From the IMG/VR virus record IMGVR_UViG_3300027710_000020, positions 1 to 64,000 of that record: a stretch of DNA of 64,000 nucleotides; one strand, 5' to 3'. Under the pieces are notes generated by a model. The model was not told where the DNA came from, searched no databases, and saw only the letters and a list, made by a program, of their open reading frames with translations. The DNA comes from a virus. Shown here piece by piece: positions 25,951 through 34,248 of this stretch (positions within the stretch are counted from its first letter, which is position 1; the number at the start of each line of letters is the position of its first letter). The position numbers and the translations under genes are program-made.

Positions 25951-26406
25951 ATGTACGCCATAGTAGAAGACAAAAAAGTAGTCGCTGTAGGCGCACTATC
26001 TCAACTTTTCCCAAATGTTTCTATCCCTCAATCAATAGATGAGAAGAAGTTTGCAAAAGAAAACGGTTTGCTAGAAGTAGTAACACCTGAGTTTGATGAC
26101 TTTCAAGAAAAAGTAGTGCCTTGTGAACCATTTGTTAAGAGTGGCAAAGTATACGCACTAGAAGTACAGAAGATGTCAGATGAAGAAAAAACAGAAAATG
26201 TAAACGCACATATTAGCTTTGAGCTAATGTCTACAGCATGGGTTGAGAGTGACCCAGATATGGACAAGAAGTCTCTCGCAGCATGGAAAGATTATAGAAA
26301 GAAGATTTCTTCTTTTAAGAATAGCAAAGATGTATCCGAAATTACATGGCCTAAGAGACCATTAGTAGAACTAGAAAAAATAATGGAGGAAGATCCAATT
26401 GCTTAG
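25951..26406 (+). CDS. Tail (fibre) assembly chaperone, Phage_tail_APC-like (cassette B)
   Basis: 151 residues. The end reads STAWVESDPDMDKK, WKDYRKKISSFK, then ITWPKRP, the same layout as in the cassette A chaperone (DYLVMPDV, YRKSLRDI, ITWP). The N-terminal halves (MYAIVEDKKVVAVGALSQLFP and MYAQVIDKHITQIVNEQQLRE) also align. Having a dedicated chaperone in each cassette suggests that the fibres are not interchangeable in assembly. AGGAG precedes the ATG. Confidence 0.65.
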   Translation: MYAIVEDKKVVAVGALSQLFPNVSIPQSIDEKKFAKENGLLEVVTPEFDDFQEKVVPCEPFVKSGKVYALEVQKMSDEEKTENVNAHISFELMSTAWVESDPDMDKKSLAAWKDYRKKISSFKNSKDVSEITWPKRPLVELEKIMEEDPIA

Positions 26407-27112
26407 TAATAATATTATCTTTAGAAGAAATAGATTCACCTTGTCTGGATTGCAGCTATGGCTAGATGCTGGTCTTCCATCTACAATTACAAGGGACGGA
26501 CTTGGAAAAGTTTCACAATGGAATGACAAGTCTGGTTTGGCTAGACATTGCGTTCAAGCAACTGCAGCAGCACAACCAACATTTCAAGCAACAGGTATAG
26601 CAGGACTTCCAGCAATTAACTTTGATGGAGTAGATGACTTTCTACCATTCTCAGATCAAACACTCTCATGGATCGCCTCATCTTCCTTTACAGTTATTTA
26701 TGTTGCATCAAAGCCAGCAAATGCAAACACATATGTAATTGGTGGAACGAACTCAGGAACAAGAAATAATCTTATTGCTGGATACGTATCTTCAAACACA
26801 TTTAAGTTTGGTTTCGGTAACGATGATCAAAATGCTATTGTTCCAGTAGGACTATCAGGAACACCAGAAATTTATACACTTGTTTATAGCAATGTTGACA
26901 ACTCACGTAGAGTTAGAAGAAATGGTGTTGACGTAGCAGTCGGTGCATCTTCAGGCGGGCTAACAAGCATGACAGGACAAGTAATCGGAAGATACTCTGC
27001 AACATTCGGAGCATTTAAGATTGGCGAATTGCTTATTTACAACAGAGCCCTTACCGTGGGTGAATATATCTCAATCGAAAGAGATCTTATCTCTAAATGG
27101 GCAATTAGCTAG
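26399..27112 (+). CDS. LamG-like lectin domain protein
   Basis: 237 residues from TTG 26399, overlapping the chaperone stop by 8 nt with GGAGG about 10 nt upstream. From residue 18 on (LQLWLDAGLPSTITRD, WNDKSG, PAINFDGVDDFLPF, then FTVIYVASKP and a closing GELLIYNRALTVGEYISIERDLISKW) the pattern is that of the concanavalin A-like LamG fold common in phage adhesins. The likely role is carbohydrate binding on the host surface or decoration of the virion. Confidence 0.7.
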   Translation: MLSNNIIFRRNRFTLSGLQLWLDAGLPSTITRDGLGKVSQWNDKSGLARHCVQATAAAQPTFQATGIAGLPAINFDGVDDFLPFSDQTLSWIASSSFTVIYVASKPANANTYVIGGTNSGTRNNLIAGYVSSNTFKFGFGNDDQNAIVPVGLSGTPEIYTLVYSNVDNSRRVRRNGVDVAVGASSGGLTSMTGQVIGRYSATFGAFKIGELLIYNRALTVGEYISIERDLISKWAIS

Positions 27113-27120
27113 GAGACCAA

Positions 27121-27447
27121 ATGGCATATAATCCATCACGATTTATTGGGCCAGTTCTTCTAAGCACAACAAACTCAAATCTAAAATCATTTACTAACAA
27201 GGCTATTGTTAAGAGCATATTTACGGCCAACACATTTAATGGCCCAATTGCCTTTAGCCTTTATTTAGTTCCAAGTGGACAAACACCAGGTCTATCAAAT
27301 AGAATCTTCGGTGACGTTCTTCTTGCAGAAAACACATCAAGATCAACAGAGACTACGCTAATTGTTAATGCTGGAGAATCTATCTGGGCATCAGCAAATG
27401 TCGCTGGCGGAGTAAGCATTATGGTTTCTGGGGTAGAAATAGTTTAA
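27121..27447 (+). CDS. Small beta-sandwich virion protein
   Basis: 108 residues, beta-rich, with FNGPIAFSLYLVPSGQT followed by TTLIVNAGESIWASANV and MVSGVEI at the end. The pattern of small Ig-like subunits that bind phage surfaces is similar to that of the 105-residue protein at 21703-22020. It is the last gene before a weak terminator and a promoter. GGAGA precedes the ATG. Confidence 0.6.
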   Translation: MAYNPSRFIGPVLLSTTNSNLKSFTNKAIVKSIFTANTFNGPIAFSLYLVPSGQTPGLSNRIFGDVLLAENTSRSTETTLIVNAGESIWASANVAGGVSIMVSGVEIV

Positions 27448-27460
27448 AAGCTAGGCAATG

Positions 27461-27483
27461 AAGGGCTTGAGTAGTAAGCCTTT
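27461..27483 (+). terminator. Weak hairpin terminator
   Basis: AAGGGCTT (27461-27468) pairs with AAGCCTTT (27476-27483), 8 bp with one wobble and a 7-nt loop. Only a short T-run follows, so termination may be partial. It separates cassette B from the next promoter. Confidence 0.35.
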
Positions 27484-27491
27484 AAATATAG

Positions 27492-27497
27492 TATAAT
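27492..27497 (+). promoter_or_regulatory. -10 promoter giving a leaderless start at 27504
   Basis: TATAAT ends 6 nt before the ATG, so a start site at the normal distance would be the A of the start codon. TTGAGT at 27467-27472 is a possible but distant (19 nt) -35 box. No usable Shine-Dalgarno is possible on such a transcript. Confidence 0.5.
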
Positions 27498-27503
27498 GGA
27501 ATT

Positions 27504-29276
27504 ATGAGCTATCAGCTAAAGTTAATTAACGACTACCCAATCGGTTTCTGGCCATTGGATGAGTCTTCAGGTACTATCGCTTCAGATGTCTCTGGGTGTG
27601 GAAATAGCGGAACTTATTCAGGCGGACTAACTACTGGATTAATCCCACTTGTTTCAGGCGGAGCAAATGGCTCTCTTATAACTAATACCAAGTACATTAC
27701 ATTACCCGTAACTAAAGACTATTATGGATCTGCCGCCGACGGCGGATTTGCAGATATCAATTCATCAGATAACGAGTTCTCGCTAGAAGTTTGGATGTAT
27801 CCTAAGATCACAACATCTGGACTAACAACTATATTTGCAGACTCAACAAAAAATGTAGGTATTTTTTATGAAAAAGGAAACATAGTATTTAAACTTGAGG
27901 CGGAAAGACTTGATTATACCCTGCCTAATATTAGTCAATCTCATCATATTGTAGCCACGTACTCCATTGCAGAAATGTCTTTATATGTAGATGGCAAATT
28001 TGCAACAAGCAAGTCTTTAAATAATTATAAGTTTAGTAATGAAACAATTACATTAAAATTAGGGCCGACTGGAAATTCAGCAGATTCATTTATTGTAGAT
28101 GCCCCAGCAGTATACAGGTATGCCCTAGGATTAGATAAAATTATAGAACACTTCAACTACTCTGGAACAACATCTCCTTTTCAGGTTTCATACCCAAGCG
28201 GCGGGACCTTGTTTGAAATATATGATGATAGCGTAAGCAAACAATTTAATTTTGCTTATCCTGCCAACAAGCCCATAGAAATTTTTGCCTCAGAAGATTT
28301 AGTTTATAACACAGAAGAGAAATGTTTAGAAATTAAGAAAACGGCCTCTGCAGCCTCTAAGAGCGTAGTTGTCGTAGATGCTATAGGAATTCCTGCGGGA
28401 TTCGACTTAGACTCCTCTAAGATAGAGTGGAACGGCGATAATGGGGTCTCTGTAAGAACTTCCACAGATGGGTCAACATGGCAAGCATGTGTTAATGGAG
28501 GAGCAATTCCTCAATTTAGATTAGGATCATTTAGCTCTGAAAGAACTCTTTATCTTGAGATAACATTTGCCTCATCAGATACAACTAAATTTATCCCAAA
28601 ACTATATAGCCTGCTACTGTGCTTCTACAAAGACCAGATTCTTTATTCAATAAGCAACCCTGATTATATTTACACGATAGAGGGCACAGCGGGATTTACA
28701 TCAAAAGACATTACTCTAGGAAGGGTTGCATATCCTATTTTGTCCCGACAAAAATTAAACGGATTAACAACGGCGGGCGGATCAGGATTTAAAATAAATA
28801 CCGCAGAATCAATTAGGACAATAGAGTTCTTTTTAACACTGTCAGACCTAACCTCAAATTCTATTTTATCAAGTACGGCAAATGGAGATTTTGTATCAGC
28901 AGGCTACTCTTGGGCTGCAAATGGAACTATTACTAAATCTAATATATCTGCTATTTATGTTAATGGTGTAGACAAGACATCTCAGACAAATATAAGTTCT
29001 GTATTTACCGCAAACGAGCTTTATCACGTTTTAATTGTAACAAACGGGGCAATTACTGGAGAGGTTCTATTTAACCATAAATCAACAGGTGGGCCTTCCA
29101 GCCTATACCAATACATTTCTTACTACCCAGCAACCTTCTCAGCCCCCATGGCATTATCTAATTACAACATGCATATCGGAAGATCAGCTACAATAGCAGA
29201 TGATTCGTCCATGACATTGACAGAAAACTCCGTTGAGTTTTATGACAACGACTGGATTGTGCTTCAAAACCAATAA
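27504..29276 (+). CDS. Large LamG-like virion protein
   Basis: 590 residues. The first 230 form a LamG module (PIGFWPLDESSGTIASDVSG, NEFSLEVWMYP, HHIVATYS...MSLYVDGK, FIVDAPAVYRYAL), an established pattern for phage proteins with concanavalin-like folds. A second, related part lies between residues 400 and 590 (RTIEFFLTLSD, YHVLIVTNG). The middle has beta strands with Ser/Thr-rich linkers. It has its own promoter and a leaderless start, so it may be expressed at a different level from the cassettes. Probably attached to the capsid or tail surface. Confidence 0.7.
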   Translation: MSYQLKLINDYPIGFWPLDESSGTIASDVSGCGNSGTYSGGLTTGLIPLVSGGANGSLITNTKYITLPVTKDYYGSAADGGFADINSSDNEFSLEVWMYPKITTSGLTTIFADSTKNVGIFYEKGNIVFKLEAERLDYTLPNISQSHHIVATYSIAEMSLYVDGKFATSKSLNNYKFSNETITLKLGPTGNSADSFIVDAPAVYRYALGLDKIIEHFNYSGTTSPFQVSYPSGGTLFEIYDDSVSKQFNFAYPANKPIEIFASEDLVYNTEEKCLEIKKTASAASKSVVVVDAIGIPAGFDLDSSKIEWNGDNGVSVRTSTDGSTWQACVNGGAIPQFRLGSFSSERTLYLEITFASSDTTKFIPKLYSLLLCFYKDQILYSISNPDYIYTIEGTAGFTSKDITLGRVAYPILSRQKLNGLTTAGGSGFKINTAESIRTIEFFLTLSDLTSNSILSSTANGDFVSAGYSWAANGTITKSNISAIYVNGVDKTSQTNISSVFTANELYHVLIVTNGAITGEVLFNHKSTGGPSSLYQYISYYPATFSAPMALSNYNMHIGRSATIADDSSMTLTENSVEFYDNDWIVLQNQ

Positions 29277-29301
29277 TTTGTCACGTGGGTTGACAAAAAG
29301 C

Positions 29302-29330
29302 TGGACTTGAGTAGACAATAATGGTAAAAT
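29302..29330 (+). promoter_or_regulatory. Head operon promoter, leaderless type
   Basis: TGGACT (29302-29307), 17 nt, then TAAAAT (29325-29330) with an upstream TGG extension. The expected start site is within two bases of the ATG at 29339, and no Shine-Dalgarno is seen. A separate TTGACA at 29290 is badly spaced. Confidence 0.5.
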
Positions 29331-29338
29331 AAAGTCAT

Positions 29339-29680
29339 ATGGATATTAACAGAACAAATAGCAAGATTCTTGAAGAAGAGTCGATACTTGGCATCTATGT
29401 CTGGGAAATGCCAGATGGCAGATGGATTGGAGATGATGATGGGAACTTTCTTTCGATCACGTCCAAAAAAGGAAATAGAGCCAACATCGATGCTTTGGCT
29501 AGAGAAGTTCGCACGTTCGGCATATACGAAGGCGGGCCTAAATTTCTTTCCGCTAGAAGGAAAATTGATGATGAAGAATTTGAGCACCAAAAACAAAGAC
29601 TCGATTGGGGACTAGTTCCTGATCCATTTGATATCGGTAACTATAAAGACGAAATGAAAAAGCTAAAGGGGCTAAGATGA
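29339..29680 (+). CDS. Small conserved-looking protein upstream of the portal
   Basis: 113 residues with an N-terminal beta part (LGIYVWEMPDGRWIGDDDGNFL), a helical middle (KGNRANIDALAREVRTFGI) and a charged C-terminus. No family recognised. The stop overlaps the portal start by 4 nt (ATGA), so it is the first gene of the head operon. It may be an accessory packaging or head protein; a small terminase is not supported because no helix-turn-helix is visible. Confidence 0.6.
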   Translation: MDINRTNSKILEEESILGIYVWEMPDGRWIGDDDGNFLSITSKKGNRANIDALAREVRTFGIYEGGPKFLSARRKIDDEEFEHQKQRLDWGLVPDPFDIGNYKDEMKKLKGLR

Positions 29681-31260
29681 GCGCAGAATTTCTTGATGAA
29701 GACAACTCAGAAAATATAATTAATATTTCAAATAACGCAGACTGGTTCTCGCTAGAAAAAAATGAAACGACAACCGACCCATTTTTGGCAGGCCTAGAGG
29801 ATCTTAAAAAGGTTAGAGGCCTAGGAACTTCGTTTAAGCGTAAGATGAATAGAGAATTTTCTAAGTCGTTCACTGGCCGAGAAGAAACTGGAACACAGCA
29901 AAACCTATTGGCACAAGCAATTACTGGCTATGCAATGTTCGACTTGGTAGAACCTCCATACAACCTAGAGTATCTTTCAAAAGTATATGAGATTTCAACA
30001 TACAACTATGCAGCAATTAATGCCAAGGTGGCAAACATTGTTGGTCTAGGATATGATTTTATAGAAACAAAGAAAACAAATGATGCTATTGATTCACTTA
30101 CAGATGAAAAGTCTCTTGAAAGAGCACGTAGAAAGCTAAGCAAATTAAGACAGGATCTTCATGCGTGGCTTGATACAACAAATGATGAGGATACATTTAC
30201 TCAAACATTAATTAAGGTGTTTACAGACTACGAAGCAACTGGAAATGGCTACATTGAAATAGGTAGAACCACTGCTGGAAATATTGGATATATCGGGCAT
30301 ATCCCAGCAAAGACTATGCGTGTGCGTAGACTTAGAGATGGCTTTATTCAATTGCTTTACGGAAAGGCAGTATTCTTTAACAACTTTGGAGACTCAGAAA
30401 CAGAGAACCCAATTGCGGGACAAGAAGATCGCCCAAATGAAATTATTCATTTAAAGAAGTATACCCCAATGAACAACTACTACGGAGTTGCAGATATTAT
30501 TGCAGCCCAGGTTTCTTTGGCGGGTAACGAACTGTCTGGAAGATATAACCTTGATTACTTTGAAAACAAAGCGGTCCCAAGATATATCATTACAGTAAAG
30601 GGAGCAAAGCTTTCTCCAGAGTCAGAGCGTAAATTGCTTGAATTTTTCCAAGTTGGACTTAAAGGCAAGAACCACAGATCTCTATATATTCCGCTTCCAG
30701 GAGATACTCCAGACTCAAAAACCGAATTTAAAATGGAACCAGTTGAGGCCAACCCACAGGAATCTTCATTTAATGTTTACCGCAAATCAAATAGAGATGA
30801 AATCCTATTGGCCCATCGTGTCCCAATTAATAAAATTGGAACCCCAGAGGGAGTTAATTTAGCAGTAGCAAGAGATGCGGATAAAACATTTAAAGAGCAG
30901 GTTTGCCGCCCAGCACAAATGATTTTAGAGAAAAAATTAAATAAAATATTTGAGGAAAAGACAGATGCGCTAACACTTAAATTTAATGAGTTAACTCTTA
31001 CTGACGAAGATACCCAGTCCAAGATTGACGAAAGATATTTAAGAATGCAAGTAATTACCCCTAATGAAGTTCGAATTAGAAAGGGCATGATTCCTCTTGA
31101 AGGCGGAGACGAAGTGGTAGATTTGAAGGGTCAGGATGCCGCAGAGCAAACAGCCCAAGCTGGAAATACTAGACAAAGATCCCAAGACCGACAGGCAACC
31201 GCCCCAGATAATTCTGGAGAAGGACGAAATGCCAAGGGCGACGGAAGACAGGTTGACTAA
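29677..31260 (+). CDS. Portal protein
   Basis: 527 residues. The central stretch ETGNGYIEIGR, HIPAKTMRVRR, IIHLKKYTPMNNYYGVADI, then LDYFENKAVPRYIITVKG and HRVPINKIGTPEGVNLA is diagnostic of phage portal proteins of the PBSX/HK97 type. It forms the dodecameric ring at the head vertex through which DNA enters and leaves. The last 40 residues are Gln/Gly/Asp-rich and disordered. The gene overlaps its upstream neighbour and is followed by a promoter for the protease gene. Confidence 0.9.
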   Translation: MSAEFLDEDNSENIINISNNADWFSLEKNETTTDPFLAGLEDLKKVRGLGTSFKRKMNREFSKSFTGREETGTQQNLLAQAITGYAMFDLVEPPYNLEYLSKVYEISTYNYAAINAKVANIVGLGYDFIETKKTNDAIDSLTDEKSLERARRKLSKLRQDLHAWLDTTNDEDTFTQTLIKVFTDYEATGNGYIEIGRTTAGNIGYIGHIPAKTMRVRRLRDGFIQLLYGKAVFFNNFGDSETENPIAGQEDRPNEIIHLKKYTPMNNYYGVADIIAAQVSLAGNELSGRYNLDYFENKAVPRYIITVKGAKLSPESERKLLEFFQVGLKGKNHRSLYIPLPGDTPDSKTEFKMEPVEANPQESSFNVYRKSNRDEILLAHRVPINKIGTPEGVNLAVARDADKTFKEQVCRPAQMILEKKLNKIFEEKTDALTLKFNELTLTDEDTQSKIDERYLRMQVITPNEVRIRKGMIPLEGGDEVVDLKGQDAAEQTAQAGNTRQRSQDRQATAPDNSGEGRNAKGDGRQVD

Positions 31261-31277
31261 CTCTACTCAACTGTTAT

Positions 31278-31306
31278 TTGCCTTTTTATCTATAAGTCGC
31301 TAAAAT
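31278..31306 (+). promoter_or_regulatory. Protease/scaffold promoter, leaderless type
   Basis: TTGCCT (31278-31283), a 17-nt spacer and TAAAAT (31301-31306). A start site at the usual distance falls one base before the ATG at 31314, which has no Shine-Dalgarno. TTTGCCTTT here recurs at the tail tube promoter. Confidence 0.5.
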
Positions 31307-31313
31307 TAAGCAT

Positions 31314-32663
31314 ATGAATATTGAAAAGTCTTTATGGACTAGCCATGGCAATGACATTAACTTGTCTGTACCTTTCACTAAAGTTAACCGTGAAAAGAGA
31401 ACAGTGTCTGGCTTTGCAACGCTAGATAACGTAGATCAGACTGGAGATGTTGTAACTGCAGAAGCAAGCATAAAAGCATTTGAAGGCTTTCGAGGAAACA
31501 TTCGTGAGATGCACGGATCCCTTGCAGTTGGAAAGATGGTTTCTTTTAAGCCAGAAACTTTTTACGACCCAGCAACTAAAGAATTTTATAACGGAGTTTA
31601 TGTAACAGCATACATTTCAAAAGGCGCACAAGACAGTTGGGAAAAAGTTCTAGACGGAACTCTTTCAGGATTCTCAATCGGCGGAAAGATTAAAGAGTCA
31701 GATAACGAAGTTAATAAAGCTACAGGAAAATCTGTAAGATTTATTAAAGACTACGAATTGATGGAGCTATCAATTGTAGACTCACCAGCAAATGAGCTAT
31801 GTAACATTCTTTCTATTCAGAAAGTAAATGGACAATACATCGCAAAGGGTATAGCAGTAGATGTTGTAACCGAAAATATTTTTTACTGTGAAGACAGTAA
31901 CTCTGTTTTTATCTCAACAGAGAAGACATATGACTCACCAGTTTCTGGTAAGCCAGCACAACTAATTGGTTGGGTTGAGAGCTCAGATGTTAATAAAGCA
32001 AAAGAGATTGATAAGATTCTTGATGCATATAAGCACTCAAGATTTACGTTGCCTGAAACACAAACAATTGCAAAACAGGCAAACGCAGAAGGAGGTAATG
32101 AAATGTCAGATAATACAGAAAACGTAGTTGTTGAAGATGTTGCAGTAGAGGCACCAGCCGAAGCAGTAGCAGAAGAAACAGCCGTTGAAGATACAGCAGT
32201 AGTTGCAGATGATGCAGCTCCAGCTGAAGCTCCTGCAGAAGCAGTAGCAGAAGACGTTCCTGCCGAGACTCTGGAAAAAGCAGCCGAAGTATCAGAAGAT
32301 AAGGTTGATGAACCTGATTTTGCGAAGATGTTAGGCGATCTAAAAGGCTTTTTCTCAGAAACTCTAAATAAGGCATCTGAAGCAAATGCAGTACAAGTTA
32401 CAGCAATCCAAGAGACTGTTGAAGCTTTTAGCAAGAGCGTAGATTCTAGAATTTCAGAGTTGGCAGAACAACACACAGTACTTTCAAGTGCTGTAAATGA
32501 TATCAAGAACACGATTGATGGTGTACAAAAGCGTGTCGACGCAGTAGAATCAGAGACTGCAATTAAGAAGTCTTCCGATCTTGGCCGATCAGAAGAAGTA
32601 ACAATCAAAAAATCTAAATGGAACGGTTCTTTCCTCGGTTCCGTAAACGAAATATTCAACTAA
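31314..32663 (+). CDS. Prohead maturation protease with C-terminal scaffold
   Basis: 449 residues. Residues 30-165 are an HK97-type (U35) prohead protease: KRTVSGFATLDNVDQTGDVV, catalytic H67 in REMHGS, S121 in LSGFSIGG, and an acidic third residue in the YELMELSIVDSPANE segment. Residues 264-449 are acidic, Ala/Glu-rich and then coiled coil, typical of a scaffold, ending in a basic capsid-binding-like tail. A nested start at 32103 would make the scaffold alone, as in lambda C/Nu3. The capsid gene follows 15 nt later. Confidence 0.88.
   Translation: MNIEKSLWTSHGNDINLSVPFTKVNREKRTVSGFATLDNVDQTGDVVTAEASIKAFEGFRGNIREMHGSLAVGKMVSFKPETFYDPATKEFYNGVYVTAYISKGAQDSWEKVLDGTLSGFSIGGKIKESDNEVNKATGKSVRFIKDYELMELSIVDSPANELCNILSIQKVNGQYIAKGIAVDVVTENIFYCEDSNSVFISTEKTYDSPVSGKPAQLIGWVESSDVNKAKEIDKILDAYKHSRFTLPETQTIAKQANAEGGNEMSDNTENVVVEDVAVEAPAEAVAEETAVEDTAVVADDAAPAEAPAEAVAEDVPAETLEKAAEVSEDKVDEPDFAKMLGDLKGFFSETLNKASEANAVQVTAIQETVEAFSKSVDSRISELAEQHTVLSSAVNDIKNTIDGVQKRVDAVESETAIKKSSDLGRSEEVTIKKSKWNGSFLGSVNEIFN
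32103..32663 (+). CDS. Nested scaffold protein (internal start in protease gene)
   Basis: A strong AGGAGGT (32090-32096) stands 6 nt before an in-frame ATG inside the protease gene, exactly at the junction between the protease-linker and the acidic scaffold part. The product would be 186 residues: an acidic Ala/Val/Glu segment, a coiled coil (about 85-155) and a basic C-terminus. Independent scaffold production from inside a protease gene is established for lambda (Nu3) and its relatives. The full-length gene itself lacks a Shine-Dalgarno, so the internal site may well be the more strongly used. Confidence 0.7.
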   Translation: MSDNTENVVVEDVAVEAPAEAVAEETAVEDTAVVADDAAPAEAPAEAVAEDVPAETLEKAAEVSEDKVDEPDFAKMLGDLKGFFSETLNKASEANAVQVTAIQETVEAFSKSVDSRISELAEQHTVLSSAVNDIKNTIDGVQKRVDAVESETAIKKSSDLGRSEEVTIKKSKWNGSFLGSVNEIFN

Positions 32664-32678
32664 GGTAGGTATAAAATA

Positions 32679-33728
32679 ATGAGCAATGAAACATTAGAAA
32701 AGGCCGTAAACGCTGGTACTCAGGTATCAACAGGATTCGGTTCCGCAACTGGTGGAACAGGAGTACACGTAGCTTCAGAAAATGGCAACGGTGGACTTCT
32801 TAACCCAGAACAGTCTGCTCGCTTCCTTGATTATATGTTCGACGCAACCGTTATCGGTAAGGTCGCACGTACAGTTCGTATGAAGTCAGACACAGCCGAG
32901 ATTGACCGTATGTCCGTTGGTGAGAAGCTTATGAAGCTTGCAACCGAGGCAGACAACACCGCAACAAACAGTGGTGTAACTTTCTCAAAAATCTCTTTAA
33001 CAACAAAGAAACTCCGCATGGACTGGGAGCTTTCAACAGAATCTCTAGAAGATAACATCGAAGGTGCAGATCTAGAAGATCACATTGCACGTTTGATGGC
33101 AACACAAGCAGGAAACGACATCGAAGATGTTCTTCTTAACGGTGATACAGCTCTTACAGGAGATGCTCTTTACAAGTCATTTGATGGCGTTGTGAAGAAG
33201 GCAAAGGCATCAGGTCGTGTCGTAGACGCAGCTGGTGCTAACGTATCTCGTGAAGTATTCAACAAGGCACTTAAGGCTATGCCACGTAAGTACAAGCAAC
33301 GTCGTGGAGACCTTCGCTTCCTTGCTGGATCAAACTTGATTCAAGATTTCCTATATGCTAACAGCATTGGAACAAACCAAACAATTCCACAAGATATCGC
33401 TTCAAGCGTTATCCGTGGTGGAGTTGCACCACTAGGTGGACCTGCAGGATATGTGGCACCATTCGCATTCGGTATTCCGATTGTTGAAGTTCCACTTCTT
33501 TCAGAGACACAAACTGGAACACAATCAGGAGCATCAGGCTCACACGGAGATATCCACTTGACATTCCCAAATAACGTAGTTATTGGTATCAAGCGTGATG
33601 TAACTGTCTACCGCTTCTTCCAGCCACGTAAGGACACAATTGAGTACACAATGTATACTCGTGTTGGCGTTCAGATCGAGCAGGCAGACGCTTGGGTAGT
33701 TGTAAAGAACGTTAAGGTTGCTTCTTAA
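32679..33728 (+). CDS. Major capsid protein, HK97 fold
   Basis: 349 residues. The N-terminus is flexible, then comes LLNPEQSARFLDYMFDATVIGKVARTVRM and the helix RLMATQAGNDIEDVLLNGD with KKLRMDWELSTESLEDN before it, a typical HK97-fold signature. Codon use is noticeably richer in C/G-ending codons than the flanking fibre genes, as expected of a highly expressed gene. Its N-terminus lacks a long delta domain, which agrees with scaffold supplied by the upstream gene. A strong terminator follows. Confidence 0.9.
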   Translation: MSNETLEKAVNAGTQVSTGFGSATGGTGVHVASENGNGGLLNPEQSARFLDYMFDATVIGKVARTVRMKSDTAEIDRMSVGEKLMKLATEADNTATNSGVTFSKISLTTKKLRMDWELSTESLEDNIEGADLEDHIARLMATQAGNDIEDVLLNGDTALTGDALYKSFDGVVKKAKASGRVVDAAGANVSREVFNKALKAMPRKYKQRRGDLRFLAGSNLIQDFLYANSIGTNQTIPQDIASSVIRGGVAPLGGPAGYVAPFAFGIPIVEVPLLSETQTGTQSGASGSHGDIHLTFPNNVVIGIKRDVTVYRFFQPRKDTIEYTMYTRVGVQIEQADAWVVVKNVKVAS

Positions 33729-33750
33729 TTAATTTAAGATAAAACCCCCG

Positions 33751-33786
33751 AAAGGCCCCTAATTAATTTTAGGGGCTTTTCATTTT
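33751..33786 (+). terminator. Strong Rho-independent terminator after the capsid gene
   Basis: GCCCCTAA (33755-33762) pairs with TTAGGGGC (33769-33776) around TTAATT, with four more outer pairs, and is followed by a T-rich tract. It would cut the capsid transcript off from the neck genes and help set protein stoichiometry. Confidence 0.85.
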
Positions 33787-33805
33787 AATTTATCAATGCT
33801 ATAAT
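33777..33805 (+). promoter_or_regulatory. Neck operon promoter with extended -10
   Basis: TTTTCA (33777-33782), 17 nt, then TATAAT (33800-33805) preceded by TGC. The -35 box uses the T-tract of the capsid terminator, so terminator and promoter overlap. AAGGAG and ATG 33831 follow. Confidence 0.55.
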
Positions 33806-33830
33806 TAAAGGACCTAACAAAGGAGAATAT

Positions 33831-34238
33831 ATGTCATTTGAGACATTGAAAGTAGCAGAACTCAGAAAAGTTGCAGAGGACTTTGCAGTTGATACTGATG
33901 GAATTAAGAGTAAGGCAGATATTGTTGCCGCCCTTGCAGAAGAGGGAGTCACATGGTCTGTTTATCAAAAAACAATTAAAGATATTGAAGACGCCACAGA
34001 CGAATTCAGCGAAAACGCAGAAGAGATTCTGCCTAGATTTAATCCAGATGCTCAGCCAGAAGATACGGTTCTAGTTAGAATGACTAGAGAAAATTTCAGG
34101 TATGATATACAAGGATTCACATTCACAAAAGAGCACCCATTTGTTGCAATGACAGAAGAAGATGCTCAAGAAATTTTTGACAAGGAGGAGGGTTTCCGCT
34201 TAGCAACTCCAAAGGAAGTTCAGGAGTACTACGCTTAA
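33831..34238 (+). CDS. SAP/HeH-domain head protein
   Basis: 135 residues. The first 40 (LKVAELRKVAEDFAVDTDGIKSKADIVAAL) are a helix-extended-helix of the SAP/HeH type, a small nucleic-acid-binding fold common in phage genes that stand between capsid and connector. The rest is beta-rich and acidic, with a C-terminal part (FTFTKEHPFVAMTEEDAQEIFDKEEGFRLATPKEV) that looks like a capsid-linked domain. The role is probably at the head-neck interface. Confidence 0.65.
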   Translation: MSFETLKVAELRKVAEDFAVDTDGIKSKADIVAALAEEGVTWSVYQKTIKDIEDATDEFSENAEEILPRFNPDAQPEDTVLVRMTRENFRYDIQGFTFTKEHPFVAMTEEDAQEIFDKEEGFRLATPKEVQEYYA

Positions 34239-34248
34239 CCTTTATTAA

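Noticed and set aside
29290-29320. TTGACA at 29290 as -35 box of the head promoter
   Set aside because: No -10 at 16-19 nt; the nearest TAAAAT is 29 nt away, whereas TGGACT at 29302 is spaced correctly.
31883-32659. 258-codon open frame on the - strand inside the protease/scaffold gene
   Set aside because: It mirrors the Ala/Glu-rich scaffold codons; the composition (Ser/Thr/Ala runs) and the clear + strand protein make it a shadow.
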